Part shown: positions 13,101 through 22,474 of the stretch, one piece after another | How the letters are laid out: every line of letters starts with the position of its first letter | How positions within the stretch are numbered: position 1 is the first letter of the stretch | IMG/VR virus record: IMGVR_UViG_3300045125_000085 | Location: 62,001-126,000 of that record | Origin: a virus | Length of the DNA: 64,000 nt | Reading direction: 5' to 3' (one strand) | Notes under the pieces: model-generated | Told to the model about the DNA's origin: nothing | What the model saw: the letters and a program-made list of their open reading frames with translations, nothing else | Database searches by the model: none | Translations under genes and position numbers: made by a program

Positions 13101-15470
13101 TCTAAATGCAGACTGCTGGAATAGATCTATCGCATCTGCATCCAGGACTACTGCTAGACTTGAATCCTAATGGCAGGAGCACTGCGGTACGTCAGACAGT
13201 AAAGGCTTGTTCCATATTACGTTGACAGGTACTTGGCGTGAACAGCTGAATAAGTTTGCATCGCAAGTATCCGATGAGCTTACAGCCTGGGTCATCTCCT
13301 TACGATCCTAAAGCTAGCACGATCTTAGCTGGTGGATGCATCTGAACGCAAAACTTCAACATGAGTTAAGAACTTAGTACCTAAGCTTGGTCCGGTTGAA
13401 GCTTACATGACTCACTTACTCGGTGGCGGCAGGTGCTAAACGATTCTTTAGCGCCCCACCAAGTGACACCAGCTGCAGCAGTATTGCCAAACGCAGCGGC
13501 TGCAAAGCTAAGGACGACTTTATTTCGCCGGAAATATGATACAATCCTCTGATCGGGCATGCTGGCAGTGGATACGGTACTGTTAAGGACGTATCAAAAA
13601 CATGCTGGCTAAGAAAGCCAGCTAGTTTTGGTCATTACCTAGGCCATAGTACCACGAATGTTGGTCAAGATATGGTCACAACCGCTGAAAGGATGAAGGA
13701 TCTAACGGAGCTGATCCGACGAAGGCAGCTGGTGCTACAGGTAGTGAGTCAAGTGGTCAGGGATGGTATGGCTGCTACTAGTAGTGGCCAAGGTGGTGGG
13801 GTCTGAACCAGGTACGATGCCTAGTAGGTTGTCAGCACTGGTAGCGGATGCGGGAGTCGAAGTGGGTATGGTGGCGGAGTAGCGAGTAGTTCTGACTAGT
13901 GCAGTAAGTACTAGGCTCAGGTAGTGGTATGGATCGTAGCGTCGCAGGCAGTGCCGGTGGTGATCCCGGAGTTCCTACGCGGAGGTCCTAGCCGGAGGTC
14001 AAGGCTGGATGAACCAAACTGCCGCTGGAGCCGACGGTGAGAAGCCTGTAGCTACACCACACGTATCCGTTCGAAACCTATACCTCCTGGCAAGCAAGGT
14101 ATATTTGAAGGCCATCGAGGAAGGCCTCTAAAGAAGTCGGAGTCGATCCTAGACATGATGAGAAGTGATTGGCTAGCATCAGGAATCTAGTCTGAGAGCG
14201 GATGCAGGTGCTCACGATAGCAATGCACAAGGTTTATTTCAGTTTATGCCTAAAACTTGGAGGTATCAGATCAATAAACTGTTGGAAAAGGGCAAGTATG
14301 AAGAAATCACATCCGGAGCATCTCCATTTGATCCTAAAGCATCCACTATCATGGCTGCCGAATATCTTAAGGAAAACTTTACAGCCGGTATTAAAAATCT
14401 AGTGCCTAAAATAGGTTTGGTAGATAGCTATCTGATCGCACTTCTTAGGCCCATGGAGATTTAGAAGATTTCTTAGAGCAAATCCAAATCAGTCACTGTA
14501 GCTACTGTGGGTATTTCTAGTGGCGTAATTCAGAATAGGACAAATAAGCCATTATTTGCTCCAAATGGTGTACCGACTACGGTAGCAGGTGTTTACGAGA
14601 ATGTAAAGAATAAGTTGACGAAGACTGCAGCTGCCTTTGGTTTGAAAATGCCCGATGAGAATAAATCACCGGATGCAATGGCTAGTGCCGATGATCCGTC
14701 AAAAGGACTGAGCATGATGGTAGAGAAAAAGCCATCGGATCAGATCGCAGGCTATATCAATGGTAAAGCGATACCGTCACAGGAAGCAGGTTCGGCCGCG
14801 ACACCGTCTACACCGCTGACTAGTCCTACAGCTAGTACAGCTACAGCGACTAATGAGTCTAGTCTTGGCTCTGCTCAAGGGACGCAAACCAAGAACGACG
14901 GTATGACTAAGGTAGACTTTCCTAGAAGGCTATCGGATAGTCCGCCTGAACCTTCCACACCACCACCGACACCGCTAGCACCAGCTGCCTCTTCACCGAC
15001 CCAGCAATTGGGTCAGGCACCTGCCGGTTATTCGGAAAGTGTCAGCACGCCTACGCAGCAATATGCTGCTCAAGCTACTGCACTCAATCCGAATGCGACA
15101 GCTAATGCAGCATTACCTGGTCTAGTACCGATGCAGGATAAACGCGATCTAATCGCTCCTGCCGCTATGGTGATGCAGGCTAATGCTCCATTAGTGCCTA
15201 GCTTTAATATGGCGACCCTAGGAGAAGGCATACATAGCGTCGACGATACTTTAAAGTCCTCACTGAAGATCCAGCAAGAGACTTTAGATGTATTGAAGAC
15301 ATTAGCTGCTAGTCTGAGTCCTGAGCAATTACAAATGTTGCTTAAAGGCTTAGCACCGACACCATGCTCCAGACACGACCCCTGCTCCGAGTACTAATAC
15401 TCCGAGCACCACGGCAGCTAAACGCGACATTCCAGCCAGTGCTATTAATCTTAATCGCACTATGGCATAA
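4156..15470 (+). CDS. Giant tail protein: tape measure / virion-associated lysin with M15 peptidase and SLT domains
   Basis: Very large virion protein, roughly 3,770 codons if it is one gene; phiKZ gp181 (a transglycosylase of about 2,200 aa) is the likely counterpart because it also neighbours the RNAP pair. ATG at 4156 follows TTAGGAG. The start is acidic (DDFDFDDELDFDFDG); helical, Ala/Lys/Met-rich segments follow to 7.5 kb; then a 59-residue tandem repeat (7.53-8.81 kb), a hydrophobic Gly/Ala stretch (10.3-10.55 kb), an M15 peptidase (about 12.1-12.5 kb), Gly-rich linkers and an SLT domain (about 14.2-14.46 kb). At least 20 frame breaks occur and 13.0-14.1 kb is barely readable. It ends ...NRTMA just before a strong terminator. 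A split into two genes in the bad region cannot be excluded. Confidence 0.78.
7530..8812 (+). repeat. Tandem repeat, about 177 bp x 7 plus a partial unit, coding for 59-residue repeats
   Basis: The block starting CTAATGCTGCAGAGCAGACC recurs near 7536, 7716, 7894, 8071, 8249, 8426, 8604 and 8781, a period of about 177 bp. In the correct frame each unit is 59 residues, beginning SSNAAEQTDLFADGSTPVGA and containing SWVESIQQQVGNKIPTAIRS. Copies are almost identical and differ mostly in homopolymer length (T4/T5 in the ATCTTTTT run, CTC/CTTC, CTCC/CTCCC), which keeps breaking the frame. The block lies inside the giant tail protein; both flanks are unrelated in sequence. Confidence 0.95.
9240..10300 (+). 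repeat. Diverged internal duplication in the giant tail protein
   Basis: Two segments encode similar basic motifs: about 9260-9330 reads KRVLKTTRGIDRGYRNLAGK and about 10168-10260 reads RSVLDKTRAVDRGYRRVVGG. Both are followed by a Gly/Ala-rich hydrophobic segment. This points to an old module duplication, distinct from the recent 177-bp repeat. Confidence 0.6.
12080..12520 (+). other. Peptidase M15 (VanY / D-Ala-D-Ala carboxypeptidase-like) domain of the giant tail protein
   Basis: Collinear segments broken near 12270 encode IHVTSAFRSKAHQ, then SLHEKGLAMDI, then SEDWHIEPAG. These match the M15 pattern of an Ser-x-Arg substrate motif, a His/Asp zinc pair (HxxxxAxD) and a C-terminal Glu-x-x-His, here EDWH. 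All zinc and catalytic positions seem intact. The predicted role is peptidoglycan peptide cleavage during DNA injection. Confidence 0.8.
12895..14055 (+). repeat. Gly-rich direct repeat pair flanking a poorly readable segment
   Basis: The segment at about 12900-12975 (GGPTGGQGWMNQTATGADGE) recurs almost identically at 13977-14047, with copies differing by single-base changes and indels. The 1 kb between them is Gly/Ser-rich and heavily frame-broken. This is either a module duplication or an assembly artefact in the lowest-quality part of the window. Confidence 0.7.
14165..14465 (+). other. Lytic transglycosylase (SLT-like) domain of the giant tail protein
   Basis: Across two frame breaks the sequence reads an ESG-like segment near 14190, then AHDSNAQGLFQFMPKTW, then ASTIMAAEYLKENF. 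This fits the lysozyme-like SLT pattern: catalytic Glu in 'ES', 'GLxQFMPxTW', and a later A..YL helix. It would cut the glycan backbone, complementing the upstream M15 domain. The Glu region is in a bad stretch, so the catalytic residue is inferred. Confidence 0.72.
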
Positions 15471-15473
15471 AAG

Positions 15474-15515
15474 GTGGCTGAGAGAGCCCTTCTAAGGCTC
15501 TCTCAGCCTTTTTAT
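15474..15515 (+). terminator. Rho-independent terminator after the giant tail gene
   Basis: GGCTGAGAGAGCC and GGCTCTCTCAGCC form a 13-bp perfect stem separated by a short loop and followed by TTTTTATAC. It starts four bases after the stop codon at 15470. Confidence 0.9.
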
Positions 15516-15540
15516 ACTCATACCCACTACAGTGATAGCC

Positions 15541-17631
15541 ATGGCTGAAAACGACACACCACCCCCGTCTAGCTTACTGAATAATGATAATGTATCATTC
15601 TTGCTAGATAATGACTGGGCCCGCCAAGCCTTCCTTATTAGCGATGAAGGATTTAGGTGGCGCTGGCACTTACGATACCATCAATCGCTATTGGTCGACT
15701 AGCGCATAACAAGTTCACCGATACGTCGCTCAGGCGGTAATCTCGGTATTAACCCTAGACCGCAATTTACACCGTATGCTGATATCCCAGTTAAAGGTAG
15801 AATGAAAGATCGCAGTGATGTCACTGTCGATGATCAGAAACGGACTATTTCGGAATGGGTCGCTACTATAGTGAATCTATAGACGATAACGCCCAGACCA
15901 TCTACATGCGCTTCGGAGTACCGCAGTTTAACTCTTTAGTCGACTTCTTTCAACTAAAGCGTTCGATGCCGAATATGACGGCTAGTCGCCCGTACTGGTC
16001 GTGGCCCGAGCTGCTTGGTACGACGTCGCTAAAATAGCCGGTGCGATAGGTACTGGTTTACATGCCTTTCCAGCGATTAGTATCGATCGATCTTATCTGG
16101 TCAGGCTTATGCATGACTTGCATTTCAGTCAGCCGACGAGTCGTTCTACTACACTGAAGCCGACTATGCATACGTTATTGGTCAGCTGTCACTACCCTGA
16201 CTAACAGCTATCGCTGTCAACCGTGGCATACATGCCGCAAATCGTAGACGGCGGACAAGACCAGGTAGCAAGGTAATCCTCATAAGCTTAGATGCAGCAA
16301 TGATTGCAGAACCATGCACTCGATGGCGATGCCGGACATCTTTGATGAAGATGGCGGGATCGACGTCTATGCTGTCGCTAATAAAGCACAACGTCATGCT
16401 AATAAGCAGTTCATTAGATGACTGTAGTAACTCAATGTTGCAGTGATACGGATTTTGCTGGGTTTCGTGCAGAAGAGCAGATCAGGATAAGTTGATCGTA
16501 ACCGGGTAAGAGTCTCGTCGATCATAGCTTCATGCGCTGCATTTAAGGCATGGTAACGTATTACGACCATGAAGGATCAACCGACAGCCAGCTTAGAGCT
16601 ATTCGCCTAAAATCGACCCTGAGACATCGCTGGACTCTAGAAGGCGGCTGAGTCAGTCATCATCCTTAAGCTTCTTCGACTCTGAGTTTAGCAGATGGTA
16701 GTCAGTTTGCAGTATTTAAAGTAGACCACACAGGCTCTGCATCTGAAGTCTTTTAGCAACTCAGCAGTAGAGTCCGATCTGTCGAACAAGTATAACTAGC
16801 AAGCTCCTACAGACACGTAGAGGCTAAACTTAGTTTTGCTGACGGCAATATAGTAGGTGAGCTCGATCGGTGAGCATCCTAGGCGGTAGTCAGCCGATGC
16901 TGTCGTTGGTACAGTGAGCGGTATGACGCTAGGTATTTCTGACGTATTGCAATACCTAGGCAATACGTATCGTCGATATCCCGAAACACTGGCAGAGTTC
17001 TTCAGCGTCGCTACCGCGCACATCGTACACGATCCAGCTGATCAGCCCGTATGAAATCCCATATCGCAGATGACAAAACATCTATATACCGATCGCTATG
17101 CTGTTAGCCGCTGTACCTTACCCTCATCTACTGGTAAGCAATCTTACACTAGTCCGTTATTCTAGTCCAGCTGTTTGATGAGGCAGATGTCAGATCCAGC
17201 TCGGACTCATGGAATCTCTAAGTATTACTAGAGGTACCGCTAACTTACCATTTACTAACAGAGGTAGAGGTGATGGCGATAGATGTGAGCTTCTCCGTAA
17301 TGGATTTATCGAGCATCATGCATATGCCTATTTCCACTGGAGCTTTGTTTGGTGCGAATATGAGCGATGGATGAGGATAATATCCTCATGGATTATCTAG
17401 CGGTATTAGCAGGCCAAGATATCTACAGTCAAATGTACTCCTATTGCCTAAAGCTAAACTGAATGCAGTTAAGTATGCCGCACCAACTGGTTTGCTAAAG
17501 CATCTTCACCAGCCTACTGGGCTAGCTTTGATTCATGAAGAAACTACTACTGGGATGTTGGGCTACTTGTTCCCACTATCACCGATTATTAAGCTGTCTC
17601 ACCGACGTCAGATTTATTTCAAGAGCAATAA
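15541..17631 (+). CDS. Virion structural protein (unrecognised), heavily frame-broken
   Basis: ATG at 15541 starts [20 protein letters not shown]. Readable pieces include [73 protein letters not shown] and later [16 protein letters not shown], spread over more than ten frame breaks. The hydrophobic Gly/Ala segment near 16001-16060 may be a membrane or packing helix. I place the stop at TAA 17629-17631 ([10 protein letters not shown]) because the terminator hairpin starts right after it. About 700 codons. The position directly behind the tail lysin suggests a tail or baseplate component, but I recognise no family. Confidence 0.55.
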
Positions 17632-17634
17632 GTC

Positions 17635-17673
17635 AGCATATAGCGAGAGAGCTATCTAGCTCTCCGCTATGCC
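17635..17673. terminator. Bidirectional terminator between convergent genes
   Basis: GCATATAGCGAGAGAGCT pairs with AGCTCTCCGCTATGC across a 4-base loop with small bulges. It sits between the convergent stops at 17631 and 17683. Confidence 0.7.
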
Positions 17674-17682
17674 GTCTTCATC

Positions 17683-18911
17683 TTAAGATCGCACCATATC
17701 CTGGGTTTTGACACGCATAGCGGCAAATGGATCACCGCTTTGACCAGACTGAGCATATGCTTGTTTCGCTTGTTGGCCTGCTAGCATCAATGCCGCGTCA
17801 CTAGGCACAGTCACACCACCATCCGTAACAGGACCTACTTGTAAGCACTGGGTCTGTAACAGTCCAGTCCACGGTGTCTGCGTGATCGTGATTTTCTCTA
17901 CCGATTTGATAGTGTGGCTCTGATACGTACTACTAGACCAATTCGGATCGACTTTATTTAAAGTCTGTACTGACTCTTCGTAGAGTTGTTCTCTTTGTAC
18001 GCTGGTGGTCCAGGCGGTATTTGAAAGTTACCAATAAACTGCTGGCTGACATTCGGTGCATTACTACTGACATAAGGGTGACCAGCATCACTATTCGCTA
18101 TTTCCATCATGCCGTTGACACTACCGTTCCTAGAGGCAGCATTAGCTAAAGCTCCACCGAGCTGATAGCGCTGACCAGGATTCTCTACCTGACTACTGAC
18201 GGACTGATAGACATTAGGTAAATTAGCTCGCATGCCTAGATTACCCATAGAGTATAAGGCTCGTTGTTGATTAGCAGGACTGTAGACTTTCCTAGGACTA
18301 TCGCTATTATCGCCGCCTGTGAAACTATCGAGCAGACTAGAGACATCACTGCCGCCCATCATACTACCAGCTACACTAGCTAGCTCTTTACCTTGGCTGA
18401 TGAGGTTACTGATACCTTCTTTACCACCGAAGCTATCGAGTAATCCGCCACCACCAGCACCTTCTAAGAAGTCGAGCTTGACAGCGCCGGAGAGTTCTTT
18501 AAAAGCACCTATGTCGAAGTTCCCACTCATTAAGCTAGAGCCGATCTTATCTAAGTTGAGATCAGACAGCTTATCGAAATCAATCACACTAGAGAGCTGA
18601 TCCTTAGCGCCACGGATCATCTCACCGACACTGCCTAAGCTATCTAAGCTAAAGCCGCCTTCACCGCCCAACATGCCTTTGACGCTATCCATGATCCCAG
18701 TAGACTCAGCGAGACTCACTGAGGCTACCCATGATATCGCCGCCATTCATTATAGATGAGACGGCTTCACCTAGACCACCTAAAGCACCGGAGTGCGCCA
18801 CCACCCATGGCTTGGCTAAACACACCGGAGTCAGCGGCGGCTCAGAAAGTCCATACTCGGTATATTAGTCTCTTTGTCTAAAAACTCAAAACGATTCGCT
18901 GCTATAGCCAT
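17683..18911 (-). CDS. Virion structural protein, Gly/Ser-rich (unrecognised)
   Basis: ATG at 18911 (MAIAANRFEFLDKETNIPSM) follows CGAGGT with good spacing. After two breaks near 18740-18850 a long frame encodes Gly/Ser/Leu-rich helices (GGEGGFSLDSLGSVGEMIRG, DFLEGAGGGGLLDSFGG), and after another break near 17990 the C-terminus reads PWTGLLQTQCLQVGP and ends AAMRVKTQDMVRS. About 408 residues. The composition resembles low-complexity tail or baseplate proteins. It lies on the opposite strand to the tail genes. Confidence 0.65.
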
Positions 18912-18963
18912 AGCTACCTCGATAAAAAAAAACATCACAGCATTAAGCAAAAAATAATCCACA

Positions 18964-18992
18964 TCCTAGAGGAGCCCGTAAGCCCCTCCAAG
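18964..18992 (-). terminator. Terminator with GGGGCTTACGGGCTCC core
   Basis: On the minus strand GGAGGGGCT, a short loop and GGGCTCCTC form a stem, followed downstream by an ATTATTTTTT run. A near-identical hairpin occurs at 55633-55657 behind another small-gene cassette. Confidence 0.7.
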
Positions 18993-19003
18993 ATGCAGAC
19001 TAT

Positions 19004-19466
19004 TTAGAGCTTACTTATCAGCGAGATCGCCGTAAAAGCTCTAGTTGTCTCGGCCGTCAAGGCCGTAAAATCCTCCACATATTTCTCGTCAAATATGTGG
19101 TAACGTCTTCCTTACGACTTAAGCCATCCTTGGCCATACGGCGATCCAGCTTCCATGCCAGACGGAAGATTTTCATCCATGAGGTCAAACCGCTCTGCAG
19201 TTTGCTAAAGAAACGGTAGCAAGATTCATGGTGCCAAACCATGAATTTGATATACCGATTCACCGCATGTACTACAGATGACTTGATGCTGTCTGCTGCG
19301 GCATCTATCTCACGGCATTTTGCCAGTACTTTCATACCTTCTACGGTACTGGTCAAGCTGTCCTTTTTGCCGGTTTTCCATCCAAGCATGAATGCATCCC
19401 GCATTGCTTTACAACCATGATTACGAAAATGAAGACCTTGCGAACGAAAGCGAAGAAACTGTTCAT
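19004..19466 (-). CDS. Small conserved-cassette protein, unknown function
   Basis: ATG at 19466 has a near-ideal AGGAGG seven bases upstream, but its frame breaks within about 10 codons; the main frame then encodes EGMKVLAKCREIDAAADSIK and RYIKFMVWHHESCYRFFSKL, and after a second break near 19070 ends AFTAISLISKL. About 153 residues, basic and helical, with aromatic and Cys residues in the middle. An alternative GTG start at 19473 is only two bases from the SD, so I reject it. It has its own promoter, structured leader and terminator, typical of early host-takeover genes. No family recognised. Confidence 0.6.
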
Positions 19467-19577
19467 AGCACACCTCCTAAGGTATGGTAATAAGTCCATA
19501 CAGCTGAACGACCGTATAGACTGGAAAGGGTGAATGATCTAGCCACCAGTAGGCTAAGATCATCTTTAATATATGGG
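19467..19577 (-). ncRNA. Structured 5' leader (three hairpins) of the 19004-19466 gene
   Basis: Downstream of the promoter-like element are three hairpins: GATCTTAGCC/GGCTAGATC with one bulged T; GTCTATAC/GTATGGAC; and CATACC/GGTGTG, whose loop holds the AGGA of the Shine-Dalgarno. The same architecture recurs at 55482-55585 and 56398-56495, with different stem sequences that stay paired. Confidence 0.6.
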
Positions 19578-19606
19578 ATTATGTTTTTCTGCACTTTAAA
19601 CTAGAG
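19572..19606 (-). promoter_or_regulatory. Phage promoter-like element (TGCAG-N11-CCCATATATTAA)
   Basis: On the minus strand TGCAG, 11 bases, then CCCATATATTAA. Related elements occur at 55578-55608, 56490-56522 and 61688-61712. CATATATT resembles the TATATTAC motif reported for phiKZ early promoters of the virion RNAP. Confidence 0.55.
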
Positions 19607-19617
19607 CTTTAGCTAGT

Positions 19618-19977
19618 TTACTCCACATAAATGCCTTTACCGATATCGATAAACTGCAGCAACTCTCGCATCTGGTCATACGTAGCAGTCAGGTTAAATA
19701 GCGTCTCATCCATAGTCTCGTCTAGGACTAGTACGCGTATCCACATAGATCATCCATGCTGATGCGGTATAAGTCTTTACTATCAGGAAACCGAAATAGC
19801 TTAAAGCCATGATACTGCTTAGCGACACATTCTTTTAAACAACTACTTAAAGCCGCCATGATCGTCCACGGCAATGACCAGACTGCATACTGCGTACCAG
19901 TCTGTTTTACTTTAAACTCTACGCCATGACTGATCTATACGTAGAGTATGCTGACGGTGCTTAATAATCGTTTTCAT
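19618..19977 (-). CDS. Hypothetical small protein
   Basis: ATG at 19977 (MKTIIKHRQHTLRID) follows GGAG at about nine bases. Two breaks (near 19930 and 19735) separate it from KQTGTQYAVWSLPWTIMAAL, HGFKLFRFPDSKDLYRISMD, and a C-terminal DETLFNLTATYDQMRELLQF ending GKGIYVE at TAA 19618. About 119 residues. The joined reading looks like genuine coding sequence on aromatic/acidic patterning alone; no family recognised. It is read after the NADAR-like gene, from which a terminator separates it, and before the 19466 promoter unit. Confidence 0.6.
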
Positions 19978-20002
19978 AGGTAAAGGCTCCGGATGGTCTA
20001 TA

Positions 20003-20048
20003 AATAAAAAAGTGGCATAGCAGAGAGTGCTATCACAGCACTCTCTGC
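20003..20048 (-). terminator. Rho-independent terminator
   Basis: GCAGAGAGTGCT and AGCACTCTCTGC form a 12-bp perfect stem with a 5-base loop; on the minus strand it is followed by CACTTTTTTA. It ends the unit containing the NADAR-like gene. Confidence 0.85.
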
Positions 20049-20136
20049 ATCTCATTTTAAGGTGCTACTTCAGCACCGTGATCTCAACTCATCCTGATAA
20101 CGCATCCTAGCAGAGCTCGATCAGCTCTGCTCCTCA

Positions 20137-20699
20137 TTATCCTGCAGACTGACAGCCTAGCTTAGGTTTAGGAAACTTTAAGCAATCAAGTATGCTCAGA
20201 TTCAGCCTATTCTTGAGGAACTCAAAACTAGGTAAGCGATCCTCACGTAATGCTTTCCTGATTTCATCAAAGCCTAGTATTAACCAAGGCCCGCAGTCTG
20301 GACGTATCCGTACGCCATCTTCACGCTTATAGATGTAGTAACATTCTAGCTTTGAGCTCACAGTCCTTAAGAGCCTCAGCCCATTGCGGATACTGCTGGA
20401 GCTTTTGCCAGTTTGCATCCATGATGATTTCTCTGAAGTTAAATACTTCAGCTCTAGTCAGCTTACGTTCAAAGTTACGTAAGCGTCTGCCCACTAGACA
20501 GACTCCTTATCTCATCACAGCGTTCTGCTGATAAGACGTATTTCCAAAAGGTCTCGATAGAGCAGAATCTACCTAAGACATTATGGACAAACGGAGCTTG
20601 TGTACGCTGATCCAGAAACTGGCCGAGATCAGTACTACCGCGGTTCCAAATATTCAAGTGATCGACGCCGTCTTCACCCAAGGTCATCGGTGACGGCAT
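20137..20699 (-). CDS. NADAR-like (YbiA/DUF1768-type) protein, putative
   Basis: Joined across breaks near 20500 and 20350 the product begins MPSPMTLGEDGVDHLNIWNR, continues LGQFLDQRTQAPFVHNVLGR and FCSIETFWKYVLS, then QYPQWAEALKDCELK and GPWLILGFDEIRKALRED, ending PKPKLGCQSAG. The 'NIWNR', 'SIE.FWKY' and C-terminal 'YYIYKREDGVRI..GPWLI' blocks match phage NADAR-fold proteins as I recall them; this fold binds or hydrolyses ADP-ribose or riboflavin intermediates. About 187 residues, a typical family length. AAGGA lies five bases before ATG 20699. In phages such enzymes can act in NAD-linked counter-defence; that role is inference. Confidence 0.5.
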
Positions 20700-20808
20700 C
20701 GGTGTCCTTATAAGGGTTATGGCGTCGAGTACGACGCTGTCCAGACCCTCTAAAGTCTGCTATTTGCCCCAGACCCTTGAAGTCTGGAGTATAAAGTTCA
20801 TTTCGCAT
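20674..20808 (-). CDS. Small basic ORF upstream of, or N-terminal to, the NADAR-like gene
   Basis: ATG at 20808 has GGAG seven bases upstream and opens a 44-residue frame beginning MRNELYTPDFKGLGQIADFR and rich in Arg, ending DAVTDDLG at TGA 20674. It overlaps the NADAR-like start by 26 bases. It is either a separate tiny gene or, if one base is missing near 20680, the true N-terminal extension of that protein (the frame would continue into EDGVDHLNIWNR). Confidence 0.4.
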   Translation of the reverse strand: MRNELYTPDFKGLGQIADFRGSGQRRTRRHNPYKDTDAVTDDLG

Positions 20809-20840
20809 AATTAAGCTCCAGGTAAGTCACACGATATCCC

Positions 20841-21078
20841 TTATGGCTCAGGCATTTCTTGCTGGTAAGTATATGCGTCAGAGAGGTGAAAGAACAGATA
20901 GATCATTACCAATACTAGCAACCAGTGATTTTGTTTCAGCAAGGCGTCGCAGTATTCGTACTCTACTCGTAATTGCTCCTGGATAGGCTGAGGTATCAAG
21001 CAGGTGTCGGTGTCCTTATTGTCCTCGGGTTCAAAATACAGCCCGCCGGGCTAATACGCCACGTAACTGTATCATCAT
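20841..21078 (-). CDS. Small single-pass membrane protein
   Basis: From ATG 21078 the frame reads MMIQLRGVLARR, breaks at a TTTT run, and continues YFEPEDNKDTDTCLIPQPIQ, then a hydrophobic segment HWLLVLVMIYLFFHL, ending QQEMPEP at TAA 20841. About 79 residues with one predicted membrane helix near residues 53-67. It lies between a 98-aa gene and the NADAR-like unit on the same strand. Function unknown. The region upstream of the break is less certain than the C-terminal half. Confidence 0.55.
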
Positions 21079-21088
21079 GCCATTCCAA

Positions 21089-21385
21089 TTAGGACAGATT
21101 GATCTGTACCTGCTTAGTGAGATTCAGCACAAAGTCTCTCAATATCTCATCTTGGAAGATCTGCTCAGTCGTCCTTAATAAACTATCCGGCATGAGCAGC
21201 TGGTATAGTCTATTACCGTAATACCACTGATAGAGAAAATCCATGACGTGTTCTTTATCATCTCTACCGCTAGGGAGTACACGCATGAGCTCTCTATCTA
21301 GTAACGCGATGATCAACTCACCGGCTTCAGCGAAACTAGGAGCCTGGGTAGTGACGCTATAGATGTAATTATTTTTCTCAGTCAT
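21089..21385 (-). CDS. Hypothetical protein, 98 aa
   Basis: Intact ORF from ATG 21385 (MTEKNNYIYSVTTQAPSFAE) to ...NLTKQVQINLS. Mostly helical, with FLYQWYYGNRLYQLLM in the middle. The start overlaps the stop of the upstream gene as ATGA, indicating translational coupling. No family recognised. Confidence 0.7.
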   Translation of the reverse strand: MTEKNNYIYSVTTQAPSFAEAGELIIALLDRELMRVLPSGRDDKEHVMDFLYQWYYGNRLYQLLMPDSLLRTTEQIFQDEILRDFVLNLTKQVQINLS

Positions 21386-21827
21386 GATGGTGCTCCCTCA
21401 TCGGTCGTATCAGTGGTGTCGGGTGTAGAGCATCTCTTCATCGCTCATGATGTCTAAAGCGACGACGATATCATGCTCCGTGATAGTCTTTGTTATGGTG
21501 GTGGAGTCGTATCACCAGCTCGAACTTAGGGATATTCAGAAAGCGCATCGCTTTAATAAATACCCGCCAAGTCTATAGTGCTCTTAAACAGTTCCTTCTT
21601 TAAATTCCCTCTAGCTCGTGACCTATCCTTGACATCGCCGATTCTGGCGTTGCGAGGATTCATCAGAAAAGACTCCATCAGCCTATGAAACTGATTTTCT
21701 TCTTATTCGCAGATCAAACAAGATCTTCTGGAATAAAGCTGCTAAGACACTATCGACACCGCCACTCTGAGGTACGGTACCGATTTGATGTGCCTTATCG
21801 CCGTAAGGTATGTTTATGAAATGACAT
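21382..21827 (-). CDS. Conserved giant-phage protein, unknown function
   Basis: ATG at 21827 follows AGGAG. After an early break the protein reads PYGDKAHQIGTVPQSGGVDS and VLAALFQKILFDL, then MNPRNARIGDVKDRSRARGN LKKELFKSTI across a short boundary, MRFLNIPKFELVIRLHH, and finally DIMSDEEMLYTPDTTD. Four frame breaks; about 148 residues. Proteins with 'MNPRNA....DRS.ARGNLKKEL' recur in giant myoviruses as I recall, without a known role. Its TGA at 21382 overlaps the ATG of the next gene. Confidence 0.6.
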
Positions 21828-21877
21828 ACTTAACTCCTAGGTCGAAGACTACTCTTAAGGTAGTCGGGTCGTGATAT

Positions 21878-21899
21878 GTGCTCTTTAAATAAAGAGCAC
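21878..21899 (-). terminator. Hairpin terminator
   Basis: GTGCTCTTT and AAAGAGCAC form a 9-bp perfect stem with a 4-base loop, just downstream of the stop at 21921 of the minus-strand gene. A second small hairpin (GACTAC/GTAGTC) lies at 21846-21865. Confidence 0.6.
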
Positions 21900-21920
21900 G
21901 GCCAGTGATAGGTCGTTATA

Positions 21921-22419
21921 TTAGACTGCTTCAAACAGCGCTAATAATGAGACCGTGTTGTTTAATAAGACATCGAGGACTTGCAGCGTATGGGCTTGAC
22001 GACTACCGACGACTGCTTCACAACTACGATACTGCACGATAAAGGCAGTAGCGGCAGTCTGCCATTCTTCTATAGCTCGGACAGGATCGATATACTGACC
22101 ATATGCATCTAAGAAGAACTCCCACAACGCTATAGATTGCAGAGAGTTATTATAGACATGCGGCATGAGTCCGATATCGTCACTGAGCGCCGTCGTCGCT
22201 ATTTCTAAATGGAACGTATATGCTTCTATAGTAGTGAATAATACACTTGCATCGCCAGAGCCTATACTCAGGATCATAGATCCGGCTGAAATGATCAGCA
22301 CGGATACTTTCTACACTGTACAGACCTTGATCGGTCAGGTGCGGTAAAGCGAGTAGTGGTGGAGTGGATTTACCCACCCACTGCAGACATCGCTTTAAGA
22401 GTCGATGAGCCATGCACAT
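21921..22419 (-). CDS. Hypothetical protein, about 166 aa
   Basis: ATG at 22419 (MCMAHRLLKRCLQWVGKSTP) is preceded by GAGG at about eight bases. One break near 22300 joins LTDQGLYSVE to a frame reading LIISAGSMILSIGSGDASVL, TTIEAYTFHLEIATTALSDD and ending NNTVSLLALFEAV. Mostly helical with hydrophobic stretches but no clear signal peptide. It could be a virion component; no family recognised. The gene is divergent from the 22475 gene across a 55-bp gap. Confidence 0.6.
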
Positions 22420-22474
22420 GGCTATATCCTCAAGATTACTATATAAGTTTGATTTTTTTAGGAGCTGTCTTTTT

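Noticed and set aside
13000-17600. Pseudogene decay of the tail genes
   Set aside because: Readable segments keep conserved motifs in order, and repeats show homopolymer-type errors; sequencing noise is simpler.
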